Positions 1 to 12,300 of a stretch of DNA of 64,000 bases are shown here, piece by piece (the first letter of the stretch is position 1; each line of letters opens with the position of its first letter). The translations under genes and the position numbers were made by a program. The notes beneath the pieces are model-generated. The model was not told the origin of the DNA. It saw only the letters and a program-made list of their open reading frames with translations, and searched no databases. Location: the NCBI GenBank assembly GCA_026261815.1, contig JAMPIT010000848.1:3410001-3474000 (forward strand). Reading direction: 5' to 3'. The stretch is from Monarcha castaneiventris obscurior. Taxonomy: Eukaryota; Chordata; Aves; Passeriformes; Monarchidae.

Positions 1-3000
1 TCAGCATATTAAGCAGTCACTGGTGGAGGTTTATGGCAGGATTTTCCAGGTAGGAAAGGATAATATCATATGCTATGGGAAATTTAAGAAGGGGAAGGAT
101 AATTTGGTAAATATTTTATACAGGCACCCACTGGGGAGAAAGAATAGTTATACAGTTAAAATACTGGCTTTGTACACAGCTCTTGGCCTTTGGCTTTTCC
201 AGAGGCTTCCTCTATAACCTCTGACAAAAATCACTCAGAGAAAATTGTTTTTGAAGCTCTTTAGGCAAGACAAAATAATGAAGAAATTGCTTTGGAGACC
301 TGTCTTGCATTCATACCTAGTTTCCCATATGCAGAAATGAAAGCAATGTTACTTCTCCTCCATCCTTGTTGGTGTCTCCCGGGTCCAAGGCGCAGGGTGG
401 GAAGTGCTGCTGAGGACAGGCTGCACTCTGCAAGGAGCTGTTCTTGTCAGGACGGGCCATGCCAGCCTGGGAGGCACCAACCAGAGGATGTCTGGGACAG
501 GACCAACCTGGTGGCATTTGAGCTCTGCCAGGCACAGGTCTGAGGTGGGAGAGCACAGCCCTCAGCTCCATAAGGGCTCCATGCTTCCCAGGTCCCTGCA
601 GCTCCTTATGCAGGGAAAGGAGCAACTCAACAGGTTTGGGAGGAGTTTGTGCATTTGTTTTTTCTAGATTCCACCTGGTCTGAAATCACTCAACAGTATT
701 CTTTGATGGTTGGGAGGGAATAGGTGAAGCCTTGTGAAAAATCTTTTACTAAAATACTCCAGGTTGCTCATTTTAGCATATCAATTAATTGAGACATTTG
801 GCATAAATTCTGTAGCAATTCTCCCCAAAGACTTCAGCAATTCGATCTCTTTTTTTTTCTAAAGCGCTGTATACTTTAATTAATAGTTTTTATATTTTAG
901 AATAGCCAAAGGCAAGCTTCTTTAACCAGAAAAATGTATATATTGACACACCTTTGAGGCAGTAAACTTTTCTGCATATTAATATTGAAAAGAAACTCAT
1001 TAATTAGGCAGTCTCACACACACACAAATCTTGTGATAGAATAAGTGCATTGAAAGTTTTAGATCACTTGGGACAAGTTCTGCCTGGAGCAAAGCTGCAA
1101 AGTTAATGCTCTGTATTAACTGCAGCAATCAACCCCCAAAATGGCTGCATCCCTCAAGGCCAGTCATTCCATTTGATCAGGTTGCAAAGCAAATTAGCAT
1201 TCTCTTTGCCCTGGCTATGATGTTTCCTATTCTTTTCATGAATGATTTATTGGTGCCCCCTGTCCAGGATACGCTTGTTTTACCATCCACGTTTTTCCAG
1301 GCATGTTTTTCCCAGCAAAAGGTGTCCCCTGGGGTTTTGGTGCTGCCTGGAACTTGCACTAGGTGCTACTCCCTGTCTTGTCCTGAAAAGCAGCATTTGC
1401 TGGGTGGTGACACGAGTTTGCCTCTTGACTTCTTTGCCATTCACCTTCCTTCAAATTCTGGCTTCTTTATTTGGATAAAACCCCCTTTTGCAGGAATGCT
1501 CACAGAATTCAGGGAAAGCTGTGCTTTTGCAAGGAGGTGACAGGCAAGGCCTGCAGAAGTGGCTCAGTAGCTGGGCATCTTGGATGGTGTCTAGCAAAAA
1601 AGCTTGGGAGGGAAGCAGGAAGTCCCACCTGGGGTGTTTGTCACGTCCTCTGAGCTGCCACATAGAAACTGCAGGGCTGAGTGGCTCCGAGAATGTCCTG
1701 TGGGGCTGGGCCCCACATCCTCATTGGCAGAGCTGGCTGGGATGCAGTAGGGCTCCCTCAGTCCCTCCTGGCTGTGGCAACTACAGCCAGGGCTGCTTGT
1801 GGTGGGAAGTGTCGAGTCCTGGAGTCACTGGAAATTATTCTTCCTTCTGCACTTTAGCCAAAGAGCATCTGCTGGAAAAATCTTTGTCTTGGGGGTTCTT
1901 CAGCAGCTTCTATCTTTTTAATTTATTTTGAAGATAGCAGTAAAAAAGTGTGGGGATGATGCTTTCATCCTCTTCTCTCCCATATCTTGGCTTGAAAAGG
2001 TTCTAGAGAGACAAAGTCATCCCCACTTCTCTTTTCTCACTTCCTACTTCATGAGACCTTGTTATCAGTAAAACCCTGCCTGATTTCCAGGAAAACTCTC
2101 CTACAAGTTATGGAGGAGACAGTCACTTTGGCTAAAATCTGGGTCATCTTTCCCACACATTCCTGAGCTGAATCACTCTGTTAATCTCAGCATAGTTTTT
2201 TGTTTTACTTTGTTTCTTTTTTTTTCTTCTACTGGAATTATTGACAAACACATGGAGAATCAATTCTACTGAGCTCTACTAACCTACTGAACAGACCAGA
2301 TGCATCATGTGTTTTAAGTAGAGAACCAAACTTCAGGAGGGTTCTCAGCATGAACATGAACTTCATCAGCTGTATTTTGACTGCCACATGTACCTACACT
2401 GATTTTCATGAGTTATTGCTTATTTTCATCTGTGCAGTCAAACCTAAAATCAAATCTGTGTCTTCTGATGTCCAGAGAACAGTGACATGAGAATTGGTCT
2501 CATTAGCACTCATGGGAGATGCTGGTAGAGCCAGGGAAGAGAGTGTGCAGCTTCTGACTTCTTAAAATTTAATGACACAGTTTATAGGGCTTTGATCCTC
2601 TAAGTTATCTTTACTTACAAGCAGACTCATGAAAGTCAATGGGACCTATTTAGAATATAGAAAGTTAAACAGAGGAGTCAGCCTGTGCAAGATCTATAGC
2701 AGCCAAACCCAATATTGCCTTGCACAAATGCCATAACATTTTCTAAAAATTAATAAATGAACGGACTGTTTCCTTATCAACAAATATCGAAGGCAATTGG
2801 ATTCTCTGTGGCCATTATGGGTGTCCCTCATGGGCAGGGGGGAGCTCTCAGCAATTGAATTGAATATATTTATTTTGTACTTTGAGCTGCTGTATGCATC
2901 TCTCCTGGTGGCTTTGTTTCTCTTTAAGATTCTTGAGGATGGGTCAATAATCCTGTAGAATTGCTATGGCTGTCAATGAGGTACCTCTGGCCATTTTCAT

Positions 3001-4596
3001 AGGTTTTAGGCATAGCTTAACAACAATTTATTTGAGTGAAATGATGCAGGAATGGAAGAAATATTCCCTGCCAGCTGGAGTTATGCCATGGGCACATTTT
3101 TGTTGTGTGTGAAGGTCCAGGACCTGATGCAGCCCCTTGGTCCCAAACCAGCTCACAAGTTCCTCTGTCCTGCAAGCCTTTAGACCTAGGACTGGCTTTC
3201 CACAGCTCCTCTCCTCTCCTGGTGTAGCTCCTGCATCCCAAAGCCCAGGGATTTCACTCGTTTAGTTGAAGACCAAACCCTGGCTCTTCCCACAAATGAC
3301 ACACCAAATCCACCATTCAAAAGGGTCTGCCTGGAAAGGTAAGGCTGCAGTGGTTCTCATGGTGGTTTTATTTTGTTCATTACTGAAGAGAAACACTTTC
3401 CTGGTGGCTGACAAGATAAAAAAAAAAAATGAATCATTGTATGGCAGCTGGGTGGTTCTTCAGATTTTGTACTTAGCTACTACAACCCCCAAGTTAATGA
3501 TAAATACATCAGCTCTGCTTTTTTGGGTATCTGCTTGTCTGTGCCCCTGCTTGTTCCAAGCCTGTCCTTGCTTGCCCCCGTGACTGCTGAAAGGACACAG
3601 AGGTCCAGGGCCAGCCCCTCCACACATGTGGGGGTGCAAAGGCACACGGCCTTTCCCCAGTGCAGCTGCAGAGAAAAAAAGAGGCTTTTCTTGATCTAGG
3701 CAAGGCAGGTGGCTGACCACACTTAGATGAAAAAAAAAAATTAAAATGATTCTACTCCTTTGCTCGAAACTTGGCATGGAGTAGCAAAGTTAGTTTCAAG
3801 CACAGGACATCGCACTGAGTTGGTCTGGAGTTTCCAGAGTTGCTGATGAGCAGTGCAGACCTGGGTAGAGCCAGAAAGGAGCTCCCAGGCTCTGACAATT
3901 TGACTCCAAAGAATGGTGAGCAGTGAATCACAAGTGTTTCCCCACAAAATATTTTGCAAGCAAACAAACAAAAAAAGAGTAATTTCTATTTTTTCTATTC
4001 TTTTGGAAGGAACTTTCCAGTTACTTAAAAACAAACAAACCCAAAGCAGAAAACATCCAGCTTCTGGCTATTTCCAGTGTTTTCAAATTTTTCTTTCAAT
4101 TTTGGGGAATAATTTTTGATGTTGCTGCAAACCAAACTGTTTAGTTATTTGCCTTTTTTTAATAGTTTCAGCAAAACACATAGAAAAGATTTGGCTTCCT
4201 CTGCGTGCAGGTTGGGAACATTTTAAAATTCTGAAATATTTTGCAGGAAGAGAAATCCTTTTCTACCCAGCACAGCCATCTGCCTGCTATAGTAATGCTC
4301 ATTTTCTTGCTTATTTTACCCCTGTCTTCCATCTGATATTTGCACTGATTCTAAGTATCTCTGGACAGGGACTTTACTGTCCTTTACAATCATTCAGCAC
4401 TCTCTATTTAGGGTATTACTTTCATGTAGATGAGAAGTAATTATAGTGGATCTGAAAATGTATACTTAAGTCTAACGGCTATTTAAGATTCCCCATTCAA
4501 TTTCATAGAATAATTAGCAAATCTATAGAGAGCTCTAATTTTCAGTCTTTTCTGAGGTTAATTTCTTCAGGGTTCAATCACAGTGCTAAGTGTATT
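1..4596. other. non-coding DNA, no gene recognised
   Basis: Every frame is broken by stops and no open frame shows a recognisable domain. Composition shifts from AT-rich (about 700-1050 and 4100-4590) to moderately GC-rich (about 370-620, 1300-1830 and 3540-3700). The stretch contains short homopolymers (about nine to ten A near 3420 and 3730), a T-rich tract near 2205-2230, and a short CA run near 1014-1026. I see no CR1 tail, terminal repeat pair or RNA gene in it. Small spliced exons cannot be excluded by eye. Confidence 0.7.
765..1030. promoter_or_regulatory. candidate conserved non-coding / enhancer-like block
   Basis: This AT-rich, low-repeat stretch is dense in TAAT/ATTA cores. It includes a perfect 12-bp palindrome TCAATTAATTGA at 781-792, plus TTAATTAA-type sites near 877 and 1000. 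Such cores bind homeodomain proteins and are common in vertebrate developmental enhancers. That is inference from texture only: conservation in other genomes cannot be seen here, and AT-rich DNA produces these motifs by chance. Confidence 0.25.
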
Positions 4597-4614
4597 TTCT
4601 AGAAGCTTCTAGAA
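4597..4614. promoter_or_regulatory. four-unit heat-shock element (predicted HSF site)
   Basis: The sequence TTCTAGAAGCTTCTAGAA is a perfect 18-bp palindrome. It reads as four alternating inverted 5-bp units: TTC (4597-4599), GAA (4602-4604), TTC (4607-4609) and GAA (4612-4614), each separated by two bases. This is the canonical heat-shock element, and three or more contiguous units is the usual requirement for binding of the HSF trimer. The flanks (4592-4594 and 4617-4619) do not continue the pattern. No gene or promoter is visible nearby, so any activity would be distal or fortuitous. An 18-bp exact match to this arrangement is unlikely at any one position but not impossible in a large genome. 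Confidence 0.5.
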
Positions 4615-5079
4615 ACATTTTTCTTGGTCATCCCTCAGGACATAAGATTTTACTGGCCTTGATTCTTTGATTTGTTGAAGTTGAATGTAAAAGCCCTTGG
4701 AAAAACTTGGCTAAAATGTTCAGCAATTCCATTTAGACACACAGATTTTCCTCAAAGTACTCAAGCCTAGAAATAAAAATTTTTCTCCCAAAGGAAAATG
4801 GAATTTTTAGCAGGAATTCCTGACTGCTGCTGGTGGGGACGTTATGGGGGCAGTCACCACTTTGGCAGTTCTTTGATGCCTCTCCCGGCCTTTGCTGAAA
4901 ACTAGGAAGTAGTAAAATGCCTGAAAACATAATTAGTATCAGTGAAGTTTTGATCAGTACTTTAAAACGTTTGCAATTTTTCAACTATTCCAGGTAATAA
5001 AATTCTCCAGTCTTTTAATTGCCTTTGTCATAGGGATGGAGCTGCTTGTACCATCACCATTTACAGCAGGCTGAATATT

Positions 5080-5092
5080 CACGTGGCACGTG
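5080..5092. promoter_or_regulatory. tandem CACGTG E-boxes
   Basis: Two perfect CACGTG hexamers (5080-5085 and 5087-5092) are separated by one base. CACGTG is the core for bHLH and bHLH-ZIP factors (USF, MYC/MAX, TFE and CLOCK/BMAL families). The start-to-start spacing of 7 bp is much tighter than the 6-7 bp gap of circadian tandem E-boxes, so a clock role is not supported. Both sites retain a CpG in otherwise CpG-poor DNA. No promoter is apparent next to them. Confidence 0.35.
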
Positions 5093-7016
5093 GTGAGGAT
5101 AACCCAGCTCTCCAAGAGTGTGAGGCTGTGGAACTGGGAGCAAGCTCCATCAGCTTCAACTTGCTCATAGTAATTTACTAGATAAATGCAATTAAAAAAC
5201 CCTATGGTTTAAAAAAATAAAATTATAGGATGTTATCTATTTCTCCCTAATATCCCTTGGACTTGTTACCCAATTTCAACCCATTTGTCAGTGCATTGAA
5301 AGATATTAAGTGCTTATAAGTCTTAGGAAAAGAGGTGCCTGGGTTCAGGGAAATGATTAAGGAAAATGATTTTGTCAGTGCTCCCACTGAACCTGCTGTA
5401 TGAGCTCATCCCCTGTGAGACATCAATAAATCGAGTCAGTCAGTCCTGAGCTTTATGTCCAAGGGCTACGTTGGTTCTGCTGCTCACGGGACTCTGCTTC
5501 TGACAATGATTCATCTCATTCATGCACTCCTACACACACAGGCACTTTCCCTGCTCTCACCACAAACACTGCTCTGCAGGATGATTTTCTGCAGCTGCCT
5601 AGATACCCTCATGATCTCTTCTTTTTCTGTGCCCCCTTTATCTCCGGGTAACAGGCATCACCTCTTCATTCCATCCTCCCCTGCTCGGATTTTATGCCAT
5701 CCAGATCTTCCTAATTCCCAATCCCCTTCATTAAGTAGTGGTATTAAGGTGATTGACTGTGCATATGCTTCCTTTCTTTGTGGTCATATTTAAGTTTTGC
5801 CAACAAATGTCCCCAAAATACTGTCACTGTTGCTTAAATGCTTTTTCAACATTCTATACTATTGCTTGAACAATTTTTAATTCCACTTAGGGCCCAGTTC
5901 TGCAACTTTGCCTCTGTGCATGTAAAATTTTCTTGAAGGCCTTTGGAGTATCTCTCTTTAGAGTCTATTGATTTGGAAATCACCTTCTTATCAACAGCAA
6001 GAGTGAAAAATTATGTCAGACCTCTGCTTCTGCTTGGATGATTTACAGAATGTTCCTCCTACCAGTTAATTTATTTTTTCACACTTTTTAACCTTCAGAA
6101 GAAGTGGGGCAGAGGGCAAAGGTGCAAGTAGGTTCATGGCTGAACTTCCCCAAAGTGCAGAGGTGTGGGTAAGTGTGTTAGAGACACACAGGTTAAATCT
6201 CTTATACGGATCTCTGGTTTATTTTTCCCTAGAGCTTGTGTAATGTTTCCTCTTATATTTCCTCTCAGGTTTTCATCCTGCAGTTTGAGGTAAAATCATC
6301 CTGAAGTCTCCCACGCCCTCCTTGTCATCTTTGCTCGCTGTCATCCCAGCTCTTCTGAACCTTTCATTACTTGGAAACCCACTTCCACCTTCTTTAGTGT
6401 CTCTCACCTCCTTTGCACAAGCCTGTGACCTTCTGTCCCCCTGGCTTTCATTACTCACCAGGCTTGGGCTGTGTCTGATGTTGAAATCTCCTCTGTGTGC
6501 AGATGCTGTGAGTTCCCCTTTCCAGGTTGTCATGGTTCATGTAAGGAAACAACCGATCCTGTTCCTACAGCAAATTGCTGTGGGACCATTTGGGCCAACC
6601 CAGCCTCCTTATCTGAGACCAGATGAAAGCTAGAACTAAAAAAACTGGGCCTCAGACTCTGAGGATCCTGAATCTAAATTTGTGTATTATGTCAAGATGA
6701 GAAAACATCAGGCAGATGCACGTTTTTATTCCACCACTATCTCCAGTCTTAGTCATACTCAGCAACTTCTCAATACCCTGTACTGAGATATTCATCAATA
6801 TGCCACAGGAAGGGACCAGGAAAAAGTGACAGTCCTCATTGATATCTCTTGAATAGCCAACAATTTTTAGGTGAAATTACTAAAACAGGCCTTTCTAGGA
6901 AGGTGGCAGCTGCCCATGCAGCAAAAGGCAAAGGACTGCCCATGGTACCTACTCGGACCTTGAAGAAAACCTCATCTCAACTCCAAAAAAAGGAAACAAC
7001 CTTACAAATAAAAAAG

Positions 7017-7044
7017 TTTGTGTGTCTGAAGTGAGACACACAAA
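7017..7044. repeat. perfect 11-bp inverted repeat (short hairpin)
   Basis: TTTGTGTGTCT (7017-7027) is followed by the loop GAAGTG and then its exact reverse complement AGACACACAAA (7034-7044). Transcribed from either strand it would fold into an 11-bp stem with a 6-base loop. The pairing does not extend usefully beyond these positions, so it is too short for a microRNA precursor. It lies in AT-rich DNA with no gene alongside. Confidence 0.75.
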
Positions 7045-10000
7045 TAGAGGGAAGCTGGTTTTTCTTTTTCGGTAATATTCTTTATTGGATAGGAAGTGCT
7101 TTCTAGGATTTTCAGAAAGGGACTCTCAAGAGGAGCTGGGATTGTAACATCCTGAGCAACTGAGTGCACATTCATGTTTCTCCTTGTAGCCTTCTCCAAG
7201 GACAGCCTGTTTGCTTTTTCATGGAGCTGACTTTTTATTCTGCCCCCTCTGCCCTGGGCTCTTCAGGGCTGCCTCTCTTCCCAAGCTGCTGTCCACACTC
7301 TCAGGGGCTCCCAGCACATGGCTCCTCATGACCTCCTGCCAAAGCAGCCATTTGCTTGCCGTGGTGTTCACATTGCAATCCCCTGTAGTAATGTCTCCAA
7401 AGAGCTGTACAATTTTAATGCAAATGTTTTAAGGGTGGCTGTGCATCTGAAGGAGCAGCGCTGGGCTGGGTTTGGCAGACTTGCAGGTAGCAAGCTTGGG
7501 TGGGTGCGGATTTCTGCCTGAATAATTAATCCATCCCAGGAGTGCTATTTGAGGCTTGGGTGTCAGAGCAGATTTTGTTGAATTTTAATATTTCCTGTAA
7601 CTTACACATCTCATCCTTGCCCAGTTATGGTTTCCTCCGCTCTCTGGAACGATACCACCTTCCTCTCCCTGGCAAGTTGTGGCTCTGTGAACATGTTAAA
7701 TCTCTCATCCCATTCCAGAGTATTTTCAGCCCTCCAGCAAAGTGTTTGTAATCTTGTCACCCCACGTGGTTGGATCTTCCAGCACCCGGCAAGGGTGAAT
7801 AAACTTGCCTTGTAACAGCTCCTCGTTAAGGGAAAATGGCATATGACACACCCAGTGAAACAAAGCAGTGAGTAACAGACACATTATAGGCACATTTAAA
7901 GTGTAGGTCTCAAACTCCAGTGATTGTGGGTTCTGCAAAGCCGTTTCCATCCCAGAGCTACAAGCCATTGAAGCAAGGTGGGAATCATGAGGGAAGGGCA
8001 GACACCCTGGATAAATGAGGCAGCCCCTACACTTTCAACATTGCGTGATGAACTAAAAAAGAGAGAAAATAAAGCAAGCAAAGTGCATGGGAAGCACATT
8101 TCTTGTGGCAGTGGCAGCACGGTGTTCAGGAAAGCTCCTGCACTCGAGGCTTCGTATGCAATTATGAGGGACGTGGTCCTTTACTGCAACTGCAAGTGCA
8201 GTCCCAATTAGTAGGGTGAGAGTGTGGGCCTGAAGTTTCCAAGTACAAAAATGCCATTTATACCTCTGTTTAGGAAAAGAAAAGAGGACATTAAACTGCA
8301 GTGGTTCCCGTTTCTTGGCAGGAATGGTAGAATTTTGTCACAGCACAAATTTGTGAATCCCCTTAAGGCGTTATTGCTCATGCACCAACAGCCGTGAGGT
8401 GATTCCGGCTTCTTTGGCAAAGTGACCACTTTCTGTAGACTCTGCTCTGTAAAAATAAACTGAATGGAGTAGTTCTTTCCCTTCAGATTTTTCTCACTCA
8501 GGAAACACCTATGCCCAAATCCTCAGCTGGTGTAAATCTGCAAAGCTCCTCCGATTTCAGAAATGCAATGCCAAGTTCCTCCATCAGAGAATGTGACCTG
8601 TTATTTTGGCTGAGCCTGTAAATCACAATTTCTGTGTTTTTGGACCAGTTGTTGGGGAGCTAATCCTCCAATTTGCACATGTGAACAGTGTGAACGCTCC
8701 CGTGTGAGTTTTTGCCTGAACAAAACTGCAGCCAACACAAAGTGAGTGGGCAAGGCCTAGGTGTGTAATCCAAAGCATGCAAACGTGGAGGCTGAGTTTA
8801 GCTTTTCCCCAAATGCAGCCCTTTAAATCCCTGCGATCTCCTCGCACACAAAACCCACACGCAGAGTCCCTCAAAGCCCACACTCACAGAAACAGCTGTA
8901 AGAGAAGAAAAGACAATGAGGTGCATTGTGGAGGCACAGTCAGTCACATCTCCCCCTCTGCTCCCCACCCTGAGCTGGCACATGCTGGGAGTCAGCTCTT
9001 AGGGGAGCACAGGGAAAACATACACCCACAGGAACGACTCAAATAATCCCACTGCCTTAAATCCTACAGGATTTTGGTGGTTTCAATGTGGGACTTCCTT
9101 TCCATTCTGGCTTCTCCATTCCAAAACAATATTTCAGACTGAAGTTTTCAGGGAAAAAGAAAATTAATTTTTCTGGGTATTTTTTTTTCAAACTCACTGC
9201 ACTTTCTCAGAGAGAGAAAAGTCATTTTTTACAGCAAGAGACACATATTAAGCCTAAGAACTCTCAAAAGTGGAGCCTAAATTGAAGATGATGTGCAGAC
9301 ACCTTCAGCTGAGGTCAGTGGAGGTTCTACTGTACCCAGCCCTGAAGAGGAAAAAAAGAAGGTTCCTAGCCAGGGGCTTAGAACCCTAAGCCAGTAAGTT
9401 TTTAATTAGGAAAAAATAGTGCAGGGTTTTGACTTCAGTTGTTTCAGTCATTCCTGAGAATAACTGTGCAAACTACTCAGAATAATCAGAATTCTCTGCT
9501 GGCTTGCTGGACACCAGTGTGTCCAGTGAAGCCATCCCTGGCTTACTCCACCTGCAAGCACATCCCCTGGCCAGTGTGGAGAGGCTCACCTGTGTAGTTA
9601 GGTGCAGCATTTTATTTAGTGATGCAATGTTGTAAAGAGTCAGGAGCCACAGAACAAATACCTGTGGGATCAGGTGCGCCCTCTGAGCACTTCTGAACAG
9701 CTCATGGAAGCAGAGCCCCTTGCTGATTGATGCTGATTCTTGGCACCAGTCACCATGTGAGGAGTCAAGAGCAGCTTTTCTTCTGTTATTTCCAGTTTTC
9801 TTCTTCCAAGCAGCGTGGGGTCATGATGTGTCCAGGACTCAGAGCCTGTTTATGAACATAGTGCTGGGACTATGAGATCCTTGTCTTTTGTGACTGGAAG
9901 AGCCAAAGGAGGAAAAAGGCAGCTTTGCCCTCACATCCAATATCCCAGGACACATCCCTCATGGTGCCATTTGTGCCATCAGGAAGGGCACAGGAGCAGG

Positions 10001-11080
10001 GAGTGAGTTCTGGGCCATCTGCATCCTGTCAGAGGGGCACTCGTGGATGGGCAGAGGATTTCCTGAGACCAAGGAGGATGGCCTGGCATGCTGGTTATCC
10101 CAACAAACACAGCTACACTGAGAAGGAGCCAAGGTGCCCCCTGAAGCTGCCTGTGCCATGCTCCCCAGAGCCCCACATGTGGCAGGACCTGGAAAAGCAA
10201 GAGCCATTCCTTGGCCCCTGCAGCAAGTACAGCTCGTTTGGGGTATCTCGAACACAGACCTGCAAACCATTGCTCTGCACACAAGTACATCACACAGGCA
10301 TTTAATTAGTTTTGTAGTTCCTCAGGATTTATGAGCCTCCATCTTCACTAATTTGCCTCAATGCAACATCAGATGGTGTTTGAGCATGTCCAGGAAGTAT
10401 TAACATGGGGAAAAGTGCTTCTAAAGGTATGACGCCTGTCAGAGAGGGTTAAATTTAAAGTAAAGTTGGGTTTGGGTTTTTTTCTTAGGTTTATTTTGTT
10501 TTTGCCAGAAGCAGTGCTCTTGAAGAGTGCAGTAACCTGTCTGTGTCTTCAGAAAATTACAGGTGTTTAAGTGGGCTGTGCTAAAGGCAGACTGGGAGAT
10601 AATGGGCATTTTCTACCCCTCCAGGTTCTGCTGCTGCCGCTGGAACTGCTCCTTACCCCATCCCTGGGCTGTGCTGGCAGATGCTCTGCAGGCGAGGGCC
10701 CCCCCAGCCTGCCAGGCAGCTCCAGGTGCTGAACTGAGGCTGGGGATGAGGTGCTGAGATGGTTTGCTAGGGCTGCCTGTGCAGCTGCAGCTCAGGACCT
10801 GTCCTGACCACTCACCATCACCACAAACCCCATTCTGACCTGCTCTGGAGTGCAGTGGGTTCTTATCTCCTTGCCTTGGTGGCTTCTGATTTACTCTGAT
10901 TTAACTCCCAGCTAGTCTGCTACTTCTGGGCAAACCCACTGCAAATGCAGTCAATGAGACAGAAATGCTGCTTGCAATTTGTAGCCTGGTCTGCCAAAAT
11001 AAAAAGGATGAAAAGATCATGCCTTTTTTAGACAGGTTACCCCCAAGTCTTCTGCTCTTTTTTCTGCCTGCCAGCCAGAA

Positions 11081-11124
11081 AATATCTTTATCTTTTTAAA
11101 TATCTTTATCTATTTAAAAATATC
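11081..11124. repeat. 18-bp tandem duplication, two full copies plus a partial third
   Basis: The unit AATATCTTTATCTTTTTA (11081-11098) is followed directly by a second copy with one substitution (11099-11116). The start of a third, AATATC, lies at 11119-11124. It looks like a small slippage-type duplication in AT-rich DNA. The unit carries TTATCT, a GATA-factor core on the minus strand (AGATAA), so the duplication doubles that site. Regulatory meaning is unproven. Confidence 0.7.
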
Positions 11125-12300
11125 ATGCTGTCCTTTTTAAAAGATCTAGAAGCACAATATATCGCTTAGAAGAAATTATCTGGTTTAATCTTTAATTTTC
11201 TCCCCTTCTACATTTTTTAAATGTACCCTTAAATATTCAATTCCACCTTTAAAATTGTGTCTTAATGTCAAGCTAGAGCAAGGATGTCAATCAGAGCCTG
11301 TCAGGTCAGCAAAGACTCAAAGTGACCTCAGCAAGCCCTGCTCGGCCAAACACCTCCTTGTCCCGCACTGCTGCAGTGAGAATTGGGTGGAGGGACACTG
11401 GGGAGGGTTACAGGGAAAGAAAAATGCTGTAGGTAGTCTTGGAGGGAAGTTTCCTTCTGGGACACCTCAAACAGCTGCTTAGCACAAGTATTAATAGCCT
11501 GCAAAAAGAATAAAAGGGATGGGCGAAGCAAAACAAGAGGCCCTGCCTGAATTCCCAGTCGGGTTTTGCACACACGAGTGAGGATGATTCACTGTCTGGT
11601 TTTCACTTTGTTCCCTTCTTTCAGCACTCGGCAGTTTCCTAACTCTGGTAAAGCTCTGCCTGTCCTTTTACTTTACGTGAACTTTATGGTTTTTTAATCT
11701 GGCTACATTATTAGCAGTGACCCAAAATCCAGAGAACTTGACCCATGCTTTCTCTGTGTATATTTAATTTAATTTCATTGACTTATGATAGAAATTATTT
11801 GAGTGCTTTAAGACCACAAATGAGAAAAGTATTACTACAGTTTTGTCAGATCTCTCCTCACCACTAATAGGGCATTAACACTGGAAAGCTGGTCAAAAAT
11901 ATCCTCTTGGAAAGAGATATGTAGCAAAATGAAACCAACCTCTTCTATTCCTTTCCTGTTTTTGCAGACATCTCCCCAAATTAAAACTGTCACCAAATAT
12001 GTCTATTGAACTATGGCAGGTCTTACAGGGATGCTGCTCCCTGAGCAAACCATTCCTGCTGCAACCCCGTTATCCCTCTGTCTCCTGCAGGAGTGGGGCA
12101 CCAGGGTGGCACAGGGCTCCCCACAGCTGCCCTGGCACTGGCACCAGGCCTTTGATGGGGTCAGGATCTGCTCCTTTTTACTGGTGATGACAAAAGCGTG
12201 GGGCTGATAACCCTGACAGGGAAAAGAAGAGGCAGGATAAGACCTGCACACATTTCTTAGGCTATTTTTTACCCTTTGTGACTCTAAACCAAGCCGCAAG

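Larger units (their letters stand above)
4615..12300. other. non-coding DNA, no gene recognised
   Basis: Open frames here are at most about 130 codons, conflict between strands, and lack recognisable motifs. The stretch holds the short sites annotated separately (tandem CACGTG, hairpin, 18-bp duplication), scattered A- and T-runs (for example near 9181), and a GC-richer patch around 10620-10760. No transposon ends or RNA genes were recognised. Confidence 0.7.
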
